From NCBI RefSeq assembly GCF_000764655.1, contig NZ_JRGL01000092.1, positions 1-64,000 of the forward strand: 64,000 nt of DNA, in the 5' to 3' direction. Below are positions 36,913 through 44,572 of this stretch, piece by piece (position 1 is the stretch's first letter; each line of letters opens with the position of its first letter). This DNA is from Aeromonas aquatica (GTDB taxonomy: Bacteria; Pseudomonadota; Gammaproteobacteria; Enterobacterales; Aeromonadaceae). The position numbers and the translations under genes are program-made. The notes under the pieces were generated by a model that searched no databases, had not been told where the DNA came from, and was given only the letters and a program-made list of their open reading frames with translations.

Positions 36913-37137
36913 ATGTCAGGTAAAAATCAACATGTTGTACCAAGAGGTGATCAGTGGGCAGTTCGAGGTGCAGGGAATTCGAAAGATACCTCTCACCACG
37001 GAACTCAACAAGAAGCGTTTGAGGCTGCTCGTGATATTGCTCGGAATCAGCGCAGTGAAGTTCTTGTTCACAATGAGAAAGGGCAAATCCGTGAGAAAAA
37101 CTCTTACGGAAACGACCCCTATCCTCCTAAGGGCTAA
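36913..37137 (+). CDS. DUF2188 protein (moron)
   Basis: A 74-aa protein: NQHVVPRGDQWAVRGAGNSK, TQQEAFEAARDIARNQRSEV, LVHNEKGQIREKNSYGND. This is the DUF2188 pattern of small hydrophilic proteins of unknown function. It has an excellent ribosome site (TGGAGGTGATCT), visibly lower GC than its neighbours, a 100-bp upstream AT-rich region and its own terminator. That is the structure of a moron: a foreign gene expressed on its own from the prophage. Confidence 0.8.
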   Translation: MSGKNQHVVPRGDQWAVRGAGNSKDTSHHGTQQEAFEAARDIARNQRSEVLVHNEKGQIREKNSYGNDPYPPKG

Positions 37138-37144
37138 TAAATTT

Positions 37145-37168
37145 GGGGACGTAAGTCCCCTTTGTTTT
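37145..37168 (+). terminator. Terminator of the DUF2188 gene
   Basis: GGGGAC-GTAA-GTCCCC, a 6-bp stem with a GNRA loop, followed by a T-rich tail. Confidence 0.8.
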
Positions 37169-37210
37169 GTGCTTGGAAACTGATTCTAAGTAGAGTTTTT
37201 ATGTCGTTCA

Positions 37211-37318
37211 TTGGTTGAGTCGTCCATTGCCAAACCGCCAGCGGAGTATCAGGAATATTTTCGCGATCGGCTGAACTATTACCGTGAGGTAAAGGGGTCA
37301 CATGAGCAAGTTTACTAG
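37211..37318 (+). CDS. Possible 35-aa leaderless peptide or remnant
   Basis: With a TTG start the frame reads VESSIAKPPAEYQEYFRDRL then NYYREVKGSHEQVY. Codon use is phage-like, but no ribosome site or ATG is present and the frame overlaps the next gene by 17 bp. It may be the 3' remnant of a gene cut by the DUF2188 insertion. Confidence 0.3.
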   Translation: MVESSIAKPPAEYQEYFRDRLNYYREVKGSHEQVY

Positions 37319-37565
37319 CCGCAGTGCGGCCAGATCACACCATTTACAGCAGCAGGCCAGCAACCCGGCCGGGGCTGCCATCAATGCCAGCGCCGAGCTG
37401 TTCCGTTCCATCGACACCGCCTGCCCGGGCCTGACCGCCGCTGAGGCTGCCCGCCGGATCATTGCCTCTGAGTCCCTCGCCGTGCGCCGCACCGCCAGCT
37501 ATCAGCTATTGACCCGCCTGGGCCCGCTGCTCGACAAGCTGGAGATGGTGGAGAAGCTGGGATGA
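37302..37565 (+). CDS. Small phage protein, 87 aa
   Basis: Not recognised. MSKFTSRSAARSHHLQQQAS is followed by helices (LTAAEAARRIIASESLAVRR and LLTRLGPLLDKLEMVEKLG), giving an all-alpha, basic protein. AAAGGGG lies about 8 bp upstream of the ATG. Its stop overlaps the DUF968 start as ATGA, so the two are coupled. The position just before recombination-type nucleases fits a nin-region-like gene. Confidence 0.6.
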   Translation: MSKFTSRSAARSHHLQQQASNPAGAAINASAELFRSIDTACPGLTAAEAARRIIASESLAVRRTASYQLLTRLGPLLDKLEMVEKLG

Positions 37566-38551
37566 TGCCGACCCATCCGGTCTTTGTGCCAGAGATAGGG
37601 ATGGTGCTGCTGAAGGTGGGGGAGGGTCTGGCTGCGCTGCGCACCTCCCTTGCCAACCGCCCGGCGGTACTGGTTCCTGCCCCAGATGGTGGCGACCTGC
37701 TGACCCAGTTCCCGGAGCTGGTCAGTGCCCTGCTCAACCCTTCCATCGTCAACGCTGCCGGCGGCGAGCTGGCCTTGCGCAGCGTGGGCCAGTGCCTGAT
37801 CGGCCATGGCTGCATCGGGGAATCGGTCACTACCGAGATGGGGGGCCTACCGCTCCCCCTGTGCTGGCACCATGACAACGCATACCGGGATGGCCAGTTG
37901 CCGTTCAACCCGGCGGAGCACGCAGCGGCGATCGCCCGGGCACTGCTGACCCGGGTGGCTGGCTGGTGTGGGGTTGCCCTTACCCAGTTGCAAGCACGGG
38001 ATCTCTGCTGGTGGGCCAGCGTTTACAAGGTGCAGCAGCATCTGCCGATCGCCGTGGTGCGCCACGCCTGTCGCTTGCCGCCGCTGGAACCTGAGCGGGT
38101 GCTGGTGCCAGGGCGCGGCTATCGGGAGACCGATGCCCGCTATCGGGTGAATCGCACCGAACTTCTGGAGCAGGATCCGCTGGCCGAGCTGCGCGGCCGG
38201 CTGCGTATCAAGCCAGCGGTGAAGGCCATCGACCCGGAGCCGCCGATGCTGCATATCCCACGCCCCAAGATGCGGCGCTGGGAGTCAGCCAACTATCTGG
38301 CGTTCGTCCGCCAGTTGCCGTGCGTGGTGACCGGGGAGACCGAGGGCATCGAGGCGCACCACGTGGTGGGGCACGGGCTCAGTGTGATGGGCAGCAAGAC
38401 CCATGACCTGATGACCTTTCCGCTCTGCCACCAGGTACACATGGAATTGCACAACAAGGGCTGGCAGCAGTGGGAGCAGACCCACGGCAGCCAGCTGGAT
38501 CACGTCGTGATGACGTTGAACAAGGCCGCCGGCCTGGGAGTGTTTGGATGA
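37562..38551 (+). CDS. DUF968 protein (HNH-like phage nuclease)
   Basis: A 329-aa protein. The C-terminal about 100 residues are the DUF968 domain: PRPKMRRWESANYLAFVRQL, then PCVVTGETEGIEAHHVVGHG and PLCHQVHMELHNKGWQQWEQ. The His-His and Cys/His spacing resembles HNH nucleases. The N-terminal part is a second conserved region found in the longer DUF968 proteins of enterobacterial prophages. It probably processes DNA during recombination or packaging preparation. It is coupled by ATGA overlaps on both sides. Confidence 0.8.
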   Translation: MMPTHPVFVPEIGMVLLKVGEGLAALRTSLANRPAVLVPAPDGGDLLTQFPELVSALLNPSIVNAAGGELALRSVGQCLIGHGCIGESVTTEMGGLPLPLCWHHDNAYRDGQLPFNPAEHAAAIARALLTRVAGWCGVALTQLQARDLCWWASVYKVQQHLPIAVVRHACRLPPLEPERVLVPGRGYRETDARYRVNRTELLEQDPLAELRGRLRIKPAVKAIDPEPPMLHIPRPKMRRWESANYLAFVRQLPCVVTGETEGIEAHHVVGHGLSVMGSKTHDLMTFPLCHQVHMELHNKGWQQWEQTHGSQLDHVVMTLNKAAGLGVFG

Positions 38552-38901
38552 CGCCATATCTTGGGAGAGTAGTGAAGGCGAGGGCCCGCCCGCAGCCGAT
38601 ACCGGGCACCATGAACAAGACCGAGGAGGCCTATGCCGGCCATCTGCGTCAACTGATGCTGGCGGGCGAGGTGCTGCACTACGAGTTTGAACCGCTCAAG
38701 CTGCGGCTAGCCGACAAGACCTTCTACACCCCGGATTTTATGGTGGTGCGCCGGGATGGCCTGATTGAACTGCACGAGGTGAAGGGGTTCTGGGAGGATG
38801 ACGCCAGGGTAAAGATCAAGGTGGCAGCCAAGCACCACTGGATGTTCACCTTCGTTGGGGTTCAGCGCAAGGGCGCTCACTGGTCACTGGAGGCATTCTG
38901 A
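38548..38901 (+). CDS. DUF1064 PD-(D/E)XK-type nuclease
   Basis: A 117-aa protein. PQPIPGTMNKTEEAYAGHLR, then YTPDFMVVRRDGLIELHEVK and AAKHHWMFTFVGVQ form the DUF1064 family. The Glu at TEEAY, Asp at YTPDF and the ExK in HEVKG fit the PD-(D/E)XK catalytic pattern. A branched-DNA (Holliday junction-type) nuclease role, replacing RusA, is inferred from fold and position. It ends on the first base of the antiterminator gene. Confidence 0.8.
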   Translation: MTPYLGRVVKARARPQPIPGTMNKTEEAYAGHLRQLMLAGEVLHYEFEPLKLRLADKTFYTPDFMVVRRDGLIELHEVKGFWEDDARVKIKVAAKHHWMFTFVGVQRKGAHWSLEAF

Positions 38902-39527
38902 TGCGACTCGAATACGCGCTTACTATCGGTGCTCCCCGTTCGGCAATGCTCCAGGCTATCCAGTCACGCTCCACAGGTCCTTCTCATCTGACCCAGGCGG
39001 ATGTGCTGGGGGCGCTGGGGTTGGTGCAAAAATATGAAGGGGTGGGGTTGGCGCTGATGATGGCTCGTTACACCAAGGATAAGGCCTCCCACCACAAGGC
39101 GGTGATTGGGGTGATGGCCGAGTGCAGCAAGCTGGCGCCCACGCATGTGGGGGCCATCAAGACACGTGGCCAAGGGATGGCCCTGAAGGCGATCGCCGTC
39201 CTGGTGGTGCAGCACTATTGCCGCACGGTGGACACGCCCGGGGCGGCCTGCCACCCGCAGTTCTGTCATGGGCGCGGGGTGATCCGCGATCTGGAGCTGA
39301 GCCGCCTGCACGGCAAGGCCGTCGACAAGGTATGCCTGCGCTGTGGCGGTACCGGGCTGCGCCCCATCCCCGGCACTCAGGTGCGCCGTGCTATCGAACC
39401 CTTGCTTGGGACGCTTAGCCGCGGGGAATGGGAGCGGCAGTGGTACCCGCTCTATCAAGGGGTGCTGGCCTGGTGCCATGTGCAGGAGAGCGAGGTGGCG
39501 GTGTTCTACAGGAAGGTGACGAAGTAG
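38901..39527 (+). CDS. Q: Late antitermination protein Q
   Basis: A 208-aa protein with the phage 82/21-type Q zinc-binding signature: CHPQFCHGRGVI, then about 25 residues, then VCLRCGGTG. The N-terminal helical half begins MRLEYALTIGAPRSAMLQAI. Q loads on RNA polymerase paused at the late promoter and lets it read through the downstream terminator. The start overlaps the stop of the preceding gene by one base. The predicted target (PR' and terminator at 47936-48013) is 8.4 kb away because cargo genes intervene. Confidence 0.85.
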   Translation: MRLEYALTIGAPRSAMLQAIQSRSTGPSHLTQADVLGALGLVQKYEGVGLALMMARYTKDKASHHKAVIGVMAECSKLAPTHVGAIKTRGQGMALKAIAVLVVQHYCRTVDTPGAACHPQFCHGRGVIRDLELSRLHGKAVDKVCLRCGGTGLRPIPGTQVRRAIEPLLGTLSRGEWERQWYPLYQGVLAWCHVQESEVAVFYRKVTK

Positions 39528-39707
39528 CACAGACACCGGCAGTGCTGGGGGAGGCCTCCACTGCCATTTGAGCCTCTGCCAATATATCAATTAAGACGTT
39601 ATCGATTGGCAAAAGCGGTCTGGTTGTTCCTGATGAGGGCTCCGACGATATCAGCAGATGGATTGAAATGTATTTAACAGTAGTTTCTATGCATCTCTGA
39701 TCGGCAT

Positions 39708-40238
39708 TCAATATCGGAAGCTCACTAAAACTCCTTGGGCTCCGTCTTCCAACAAGCCGGGATATATGGCTAACTTTTGCTCATAGGGGCTGGTGAAAGC
39801 ATAACTAAAGCCAGTGGCAATCACTGCGCTGGCGATGACATCACGCCAATAATGATTATCCGATGTTACCCTCGACCAGCCCACTGCACCCGCCGCAATA
39901 TATGCTGGAAGTCCATAACTCCATCCATAACGCATTTGCAAGTAACTGGCACCACTGAATGCTAATGCCGTGTGTCCAGAGGGGAAACTATGGGGGGAAC
40001 CATTTGGACGAGTAGCATCAACGCTAAATTTTAATATTTCAACCGTTGCGGTGGTGGAGAGCACGCCAAATCCTAGCTCTTTCATCCCCTCGTAGTCACC
40101 TTTATACCAGGAGATACCTGTTGCAATAGCGGGGATGGCAAATTGTGCAATGTCGCCATAAGTTTCAAACGTACTGGCTGCGTGTGTGGAACCGACATGA
40201 CTTACCATCATGGCGACGTATATCAATGTCCTTTTCAT
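39708..40238 (-). CDS. Secreted PAP2-family phosphatase
   Basis: A 176-aa protein with a signal peptide (MKRTLIYVAMMVSHVGSTHA). The complete PAP2 triad is present: K70-x6-R77-P78, PSGH at 86-89 and S122-R123-x5-H129-x3-D133. Such enzymes remove phosphate from lipids such as lipid A, undecaprenyl diphosphate or phosphatidylglycerol phosphate; the substrate here is unknown. It ends in an aromatic VSFRY. GGGAG precedes the ATG. It follows the protease gene on the same strand (132-bp gap) and may share its PmrA-type promoter. Confidence 0.87.
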   Translation of the reverse strand: MKRTLIYVAMMVSHVGSTHAASTFETYGDIAQFAIPAIATGISWYKGDYEGMKELGFGVLSTTATVEILKFSVDATRPNGSPHSFPSGHTALAFSGASYLQMRYGWSYGLPAYIAAGAVGWSRVTSDNHYWRDVIASAVIATGFSYAFTSPYEQKLAIYPGLLEDGAQGVLVSFRY

Positions 40239-40370
40239 AGAAAGCTCCCTTTTATTATTTTTATTGATCAAGCCCCTCGGTCGATATCAGGAAGTGATGT
40301 GGCATGGGGGTGATCATTAATAATGAATTTGATTTTTATGGATATTATTCAATGGTGGTGCTTGGGTGCA

Positions 40371-40874
40371 TCAGATGCTGCACTTGCCATTTCGAATAAA
40401 TTTTTTGGATGAATCAACCAATGCTCCCAGGTGTTGCAAGGTACTGCGTCCAATCAGTACGGGATATTTCTTGTTGCTACGGTTGGCGAGTGTGAATTCT
40501 TCCTTCTTCAGGGAATGGCCGCCGATGCAGATATCCATTAAGACAACCACTCTGTGAACCTCACCACCTGCACCGCTGATCTTCACTTTGCGTATAACGG
40601 GCAGGTCATATGGAACTGACTTAGGTTTATCTGAATTTCCACCTTCTATGTCAATGTTAAATCTAACCCATTGTGTATTGTCTTTTTCATACAGCTCGAT
40701 GCCATTAGCATCAACAGAGGATGATTTCGCTCCGGTATCGAACTTCATTTCTAGCGGGGTTGAATTAGGCAAAATGATACCGTGTTCGACCCAACCGTAG
40801 ATAGCTTGTATGTTATCCGCCGCTGATAATGATGCAGCCATTAGCAGCAGAGCTGAAAGTATTAGTTTTGACAT
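40371..40874 (-). CDS. Periplasmic retropepsin-like aspartic protease
   Basis: A 167-aa protein with a signal peptide (MSKLILSALLLMAASLSA). The catalytic DTGAKSSSVDA is at 46-56, and YPVLIGRSTLQHLGALVD forms the second conserved block. It belongs to the retropepsin-like family often annotated as RimK-associated ATP-dependent zinc protease (PF05618), although DTGA marks an aspartic protease. Substrates in most bacteria are unknown. A PmrA box on this strand (40917-40933) with a TATAGT -10 at 40906-40901 lies just upstream. Confidence 0.82.
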   Translation of the reverse strand: MSKLILSALLLMAASLSAADNIQAIYGWVEHGIILPNSTPLEMKFDTGAKSSSVDANGIELYEKDNTQWVRFNIDIEGGNSDKPKSVPYDLPVIRKVKISGAGGEVHRVVVLMDICIGGHSLKKEEFTLANRSNKKYPVLIGRSTLQHLGALVDSSKKFIRNGKCSI

Positions 40875-40900
40875 GTGCGTCTACCCCCTAATTAATTTTG

Positions 40901-40906
40901 ACTATA
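40901..40906 (-). promoter_or_regulatory. -10 element of the protease promoter
   Basis: TATAGT on the minus strand, exactly 10 bp downstream of the PmrA box at 40917-40933. Confidence 0.55.
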
Positions 40907-40916
40907 GGGCGTGTTT

Positions 40917-40933
40917 ATTAAGGAACGCTTAAG
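40917..40933 (-). promoter_or_regulatory. PmrA box before the protease gene
   Basis: Read on the minus strand: CTTAAG-CGTTC-CTTAAT, a perfect YTTAAK-N5-YTTAAK direct repeat, 43 bp before the protease ATG. Confidence 0.7.
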
Positions 40934-41129
40934 GTGATTCATAAAAATAACATGCATGTATTTGAAGTGTTAAAGAGGAGGCTGCGACAATCATGTCGGC
41001 AATAGGAGGGGGTAGCAGCTTAATGGGGGCCAGTAGTATCCGCTTGACAGGCTTCCAACGAAGCCTATGATGGCGACTCATCGAGGTCTTTTTTAGAGTG
41101 TTCCAGCGGTTGTCCTGATTGAGCCTTGG
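40934..41129. other. Divergent protease/eptA spacer
   Basis: AT-rich spacer between two divergent PmrA-type promoters. No gene, repeat or tRNA is seen in it. Confidence 0.5.
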
Positions 41130-41146
41130 CTTAATTCTTCCTTAAG
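41130..41146 (+). promoter_or_regulatory. PmrA box before eptA
   Basis: CTTAAT-TCTTC-CTTAAG, a perfect YTTAAK-N5-YTTAAK repeat. A TAGAAT -10 follows after 10 bp (41157-41162). This is the same geometry as the divergent protease promoter. Confidence 0.75.
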
Positions 41147-41286
41147 GTTACCTGAATAGAATCACGATATGTCCGGTTATTGATGTAAAAGCGCTTGTCT
41201 TTACGGAAAAAGATGGCGATTCCGGGCGCCAAAAACTGAGCTCCTATGCAGGGCTGCCATTTCAATATTGCTTTTGGAGTAAACGG

Positions 41287-42951
41287 ATGCGTCCCACATT
41301 GGATGTGATGAAGGTTAACCTGTTGTTGGTATTGCTGTTTGCACTTGTATTCAACGGTACTATCTTCTTGCATTTCTACACGATTTTGCATGCGCTTGAG
41401 CATGTCAAGGTGGGCTTTGCTCTCTCGATTCCGTTTGTGTTGCTGGCCGCGCTTAATGCCGTGTTTCTGCCGTTCACCTTTCGCTATCTGCTCAAACCTT
41501 TTTTCTGTCTGTTAATCTTGTCAGGCTCTATCGTCAGCTACGCAATGATGAGATATGGCGTCATCTTCGATGCTGGCATGATGCAGAACATCTTCGAGAC
41601 CAATCATAGTGAGGCGAGTTCCTACCTCAATTTCTCCGTGGTGACCTGGTTCCTGTTGACCGGCTTGCTACCAACGCTGTGTCTGTTGTGGGTAAAGATC
41701 GAATATCCGCGCCCTTGGTACAAGGGATTGGGCATGCGGCTTGGCGGGATCGCCATGTCTCTGTTGTTTCTGATGGGAGTTGCCGCACTCTATTATCAGG
41801 ACTACGCCTCTGTCGGGCGTAACAACAACGTTCTCTCCAAGGAAATCGTGCCAGCCAACTATGTGAGTGGCCTCTTCAAATACGTCAAGAGGAACCTGTT
41901 CACGACACCGACTCCCTATTTGCAACTCGGTACCGATGCCCATGTGGTTAGCATGAGTGACAAGCCGACTCTGATGTTCCTGGTGCTGGGTGAGACGGCA
42001 CGTAGCAAGAACTATTCTCTCAACGGTTACGAGAAGCCGACTAACTATTTCACTGCGCAAGAGCAGGGGCTGGTCTCTTTCAAAGACGTCCGCGCTTGTG
42101 GCACCGCCACTGCGGTTTCCGTGCCTTGCATGTTCTCCAACATGACCCGACGAGACTATGATGAAACCTTGGCCAAGTCGCGGGATGGGGTGCTGGATGT
42201 GCTGCAACATGCCGGGGTGTCCGTGCTGTGGAAGGATAACAATAGTGGTTGCAAGGGGGCTTGTAAGAATGTGCCCACCATCGTAATCGAACCCAAGCAA
42301 TTCCCTGCTCTTTGTGACGGGGACACATGCTACGACGAGGTGCTGTTACAGGGGTTGGATCAGCAGATCGCCGACATGAAGAGCAAGCAGGGCGACAAGC
42401 TGGTAGCGTTTCACCTGATAGGTAGCCATGGGCCCACCTACTATCGCCGCTACCCCACCACCGATCGCTTCTTTGTTCCGGACTGCCAGCGTAGTGATAT
42501 CGAGAACTGCAGCAACGCGGAGCTGGTCAACACTTACGACAACACCATCCGTTACACTGACAAGGTGCTGTCCCAGCTCATTGCCAAACTCAAGACGCTC
42601 GAGAGCCAGTACAACGTGGGGCTGGTCTATCTGTCGGATCATGGCGAATCACTCGGCGCTCTGGGGCTCTATCTGCACGGCACCCCCTACAAGTTTGCAC
42701 CGGATGATCAAACCAAGGTGCCACTGCTGACCTGGTTCTCTCCCCAGTTTCAGGCAGATCGCCAGCTGAACATGGATTGTCTGCAGCAGGAGGCGGGCAG
42801 CAAGCGCTTCTCTCACGATAACTTGTTCCACTCCATGCTTGGCATTATGGATGTGCAGACCAAGGTCTATGAGGGGGGGCTGGATCTGTTCAAACCCTGC
42901 CGCGCCCAGAGTGTGCAGAACACCACCACACAAGCATCCATAGCGCCGTGA
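41287..42951 (+). CDS. eptA: Lipid A phosphoethanolamine transferase, EptA/MCR type
   Basis: A 554-aa inner-membrane enzyme. Five TM helices lie in the first about 170 residues, followed by a periplasmic sulfatase-fold domain. Zinc/active-site residues are E236 (LVLGETARSKN), the nucleophile T273 (ACGTATAVSVPC), and D451/H452 (LSDHGESLG). Cysteine pairs follow the MCR/EptA disulfide pattern. It transfers phosphoethanolamine from phosphatidylethanolamine to lipid A, lowering negative charge and reducing polymyxin binding. The text strongly resembles the MCR-3/Aeromonas EptA group. Being inside a prophage and having a PmrA box are both notable. MKVNLLL at Met8 is an alternative start. Confidence 0.93.
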   Translation: MRPTLDVMKVNLLLVLLFALVFNGTIFLHFYTILHALEHVKVGFALSIPFVLLAALNAVFLPFTFRYLLKPFFCLLILSGSIVSYAMMRYGVIFDAGMMQNIFETNHSEASSYLNFSVVTWFLLTGLLPTLCLLWVKIEYPRPWYKGLGMRLGGIAMSLLFLMGVAALYYQDYASVGRNNNVLSKEIVPANYVSGLFKYVKRNLFTTPTPYLQLGTDAHVVSMSDKPTLMFLVLGETARSKNYSLNGYEKPTNYFTAQEQGLVSFKDVRACGTATAVSVPCMFSNMTRRDYDETLAKSRDGVLDVLQHAGVSVLWKDNNSGCKGACKNVPTIVIEPKQFPALCDGDTCYDEVLLQGLDQQIADMKSKQGDKLVAFHLIGSHGPTYYRRYPTTDRFFVPDCQRSDIENCSNAELVNTYDNTIRYTDKVLSQLIAKLKTLESQYNVGLVYLSDHGESLGALGLYLHGTPYKFAPDDQTKVPLLTWFSPQFQADRQLNMDCLQQEAGSKRFSHDNLFHSMLGIMDVQTKVYEGGLDLFKPCRAQSVQNTTTQASIAP

Positions 42952-43070
42952 CACAACTATCACAAAGAGTTTTGGTACTGCTGGCAGTTGAGGTCTATCG
43001 CTGACAGCAGTAACCACTGACTGAGTATGAAGGGGGGGCATCCTATTTTGCTGTCTGAATTGACCCCCCA

Positions 43071-43442
43071 TCAGAAACGGTAGCTGGTCATCAGTCCCGC
43101 ATAGTGCTCCTCGGGTAACAGGACGGGCGCCAGGATCCAGCGATCGGTGATAAAGGCGCCTATCGCGGCCCCCAGCGCATTGGACCCTGCATCAAGGGCA
43201 GAGAAGTCCCCCTTTCCCGTTGCGCGTTCAATTAACTCCCCGGCTACCCCAATGCCGGTTGAGATGCCAAACCCGATCCATCCCCGATGTGCCGAATAGC
43301 CATAGTAATTGGACAAGGCGGTGAACCCCGCCCCCATTGCGGCCCCCCCAATAGCGTGGCTCAGTTCGCTGTTGAAGCTGTCATTCGCCTGCGCCCCTGT
43401 GCTCAACAGGAACAATATGACGCCGGTATGTATCGCTTTCAT
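43071..43442 (-). CDS. YfiM/DUF2279-like periplasmic protein
   Basis: A 123-aa protein with a signal peptide (MKAIHTGVILFLLSTGAQA). The mature part follows the DUF2279/YfiM pattern: LSHAIGGAAMGAGFTALSNY, then HRGWIGFGISTGIGVAGELI and DFSALDAGSNALGAAIGAFI. It ends in an aromatic SYRF, reminiscent of outer-membrane proteins and of the PAP2 gene product here. Function is unknown. The second of two tandem ATGs has the better GGAG spacing. The nearest PmrA box (43698) is about 250 bp away on the other strand. Confidence 0.65.
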   Translation of the reverse strand: MKAIHTGVILFLLSTGAQANDSFNSELSHAIGGAAMGAGFTALSNYYGYSAHRGWIGFGISTGIGVAGELIERATGKGDFSALDAGSNALGAAIGAFITDRWILAPVLLPEEHYAGLMTSYRF

Positions 43443-43445
43443 CAT

Positions 43446-43697
43446 GCTCTCCATGCACTGCTCTAGTGTCGCCTGTTTTCGTCCACAGCGTCCTAATCCA
43501 GTGTAAGCCAGGCACGGCATTGATTCCCGAATCCTGATGGACTAGGCGGACCTCATTGAGTGCTCGGTGTGATCTTATCACCCTATATCAATCGTTCCTC
43601 GGATAGCGGGGACGTAACTCATTTCACACCCATTAGAACTTCCGCACATTCCGCAATTATTCCCTGTTATCAGCAAGATATGATTTTCATCTGGGGC
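43446..43697. other. Divergent spacer before the DUF347 gene
   Basis: AT-leaning intergenic DNA between two divergent cargo genes. A minus-strand promoter for the YfiM-like gene must lie here but none is clear. No other feature is seen. Confidence 0.4.
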
Positions 43698-43714
43698 CTT
43701 AATCCTCTCTTAAG
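43698..43714 (+). promoter_or_regulatory. PmrA box before the DUF347 gene
   Basis: CTTAAT-CCTCT-CTTAAG, a perfect YTTAAK-N5-YTTAAK repeat 58 bp before the ATG. The -10 at the expected distance is weak. Confidence 0.65.
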
Positions 43715-43772
43715 GAATATCCCCCACTCTGTGATGAAGGGCTATTTGTCTAACCGTAGGATCAGGTGAACT

Positions 43773-44528
43773 ATGTATACCAACACCAATAATCCAGCCA
43801 ACAAGGTACCCGAGATCACATTGATTTTTTGGTTGATAAAGATGATGTCGACGACCGTGGGGGAAACAGCGGCCGATTATCTGATCTTCAACCTGCATCT
43901 GGGGCTAACGACGACATCCGTATTGATGGGGGGCATGCTGATCGCCACTTTGCTGATACAACTGACGTCAGCGCACTACGTTCCCTGGAAGTACTGGTTG
44001 GCGGTGGTGCTGGTAAGCATTTTTGGCACTCTTGTGACAGATAATTTGACCGACCAAATGGGAGTGCCATTGGCACTTTCAACCAGCGTTTTTACGGTGG
44101 TGCTATTGATCACCTTCGGCATCTGGTATGCACAGGAAAAAACATTGTCTATCCGCGCCATTGATAGCCGTAAACGCGAGCTTTTTTACTGGGCAGCCAT
44201 CCTTGTTACCTTTGCCCTGGGGACTGCGGCGGGGGATTGGGTCTCTGAGGGGATGGATATCGGCTATATGAATACCACTGTGCTATTTGGCTCCTTGATT
44301 GCCGCCACGGCGTTCGCCCATTACCGGTTAAAAATGAACACTGTGCTGTCATTTTGGATCGTCTATGTTTTGACTCGCCCATTAGGCGCCTCCATCGGAG
44401 ACTGGTTATCACAATCCGAAAAACATGGCGGCCTTGGCTTCGGCGTTACCAGCACCAGCCTCGTATTCTTTGTGTGCATCTTCCTACTGGTCGCTTACCA
44501 ATCCGTACCGACACGGCAGCGGCAATAA
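43773..44528 (+). CDS. DUF347-repeat membrane protein (COG4705 type)
   Basis: A 251-aa integral membrane protein made of about four related two-helix repeats. Each repeat ends near a Gly/Thr-x-x-x-Asp: NKVPEITLIFWLIKMMSTTV with GETAADY, YWLAVVLVSIFGTLVTDNLT, YWAAILVTFALGTAAGDWVS, and FWIVYVLTRPLGASIGDWLS. These repeats define DUF347; some members are implicated in metal or stress resistance, but no mechanism is established. A PmrA box precedes it, so its expression may follow the envelope-modification genes. Confidence 0.8.
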   Translation: MYTNTNNPANKVPEITLIFWLIKMMSTTVGETAADYLIFNLHLGLTTTSVLMGGMLIATLLIQLTSAHYVPWKYWLAVVLVSIFGTLVTDNLTDQMGVPLALSTSVFTVVLLITFGIWYAQEKTLSIRAIDSRKRELFYWAAILVTFALGTAAGDWVSEGMDIGYMNTTVLFGSLIAATAFAHYRLKMNTVLSFWIVYVLTRPLGASIGDWLSQSEKHGGLGFGVTSTSLVFFVCIFLLVAYQSVPTRQRQ

Positions 44529-44572
44529 TGGATCTGGACAGGCAAAGAGAGGCCTGCCCATGTCTGCTTGGA

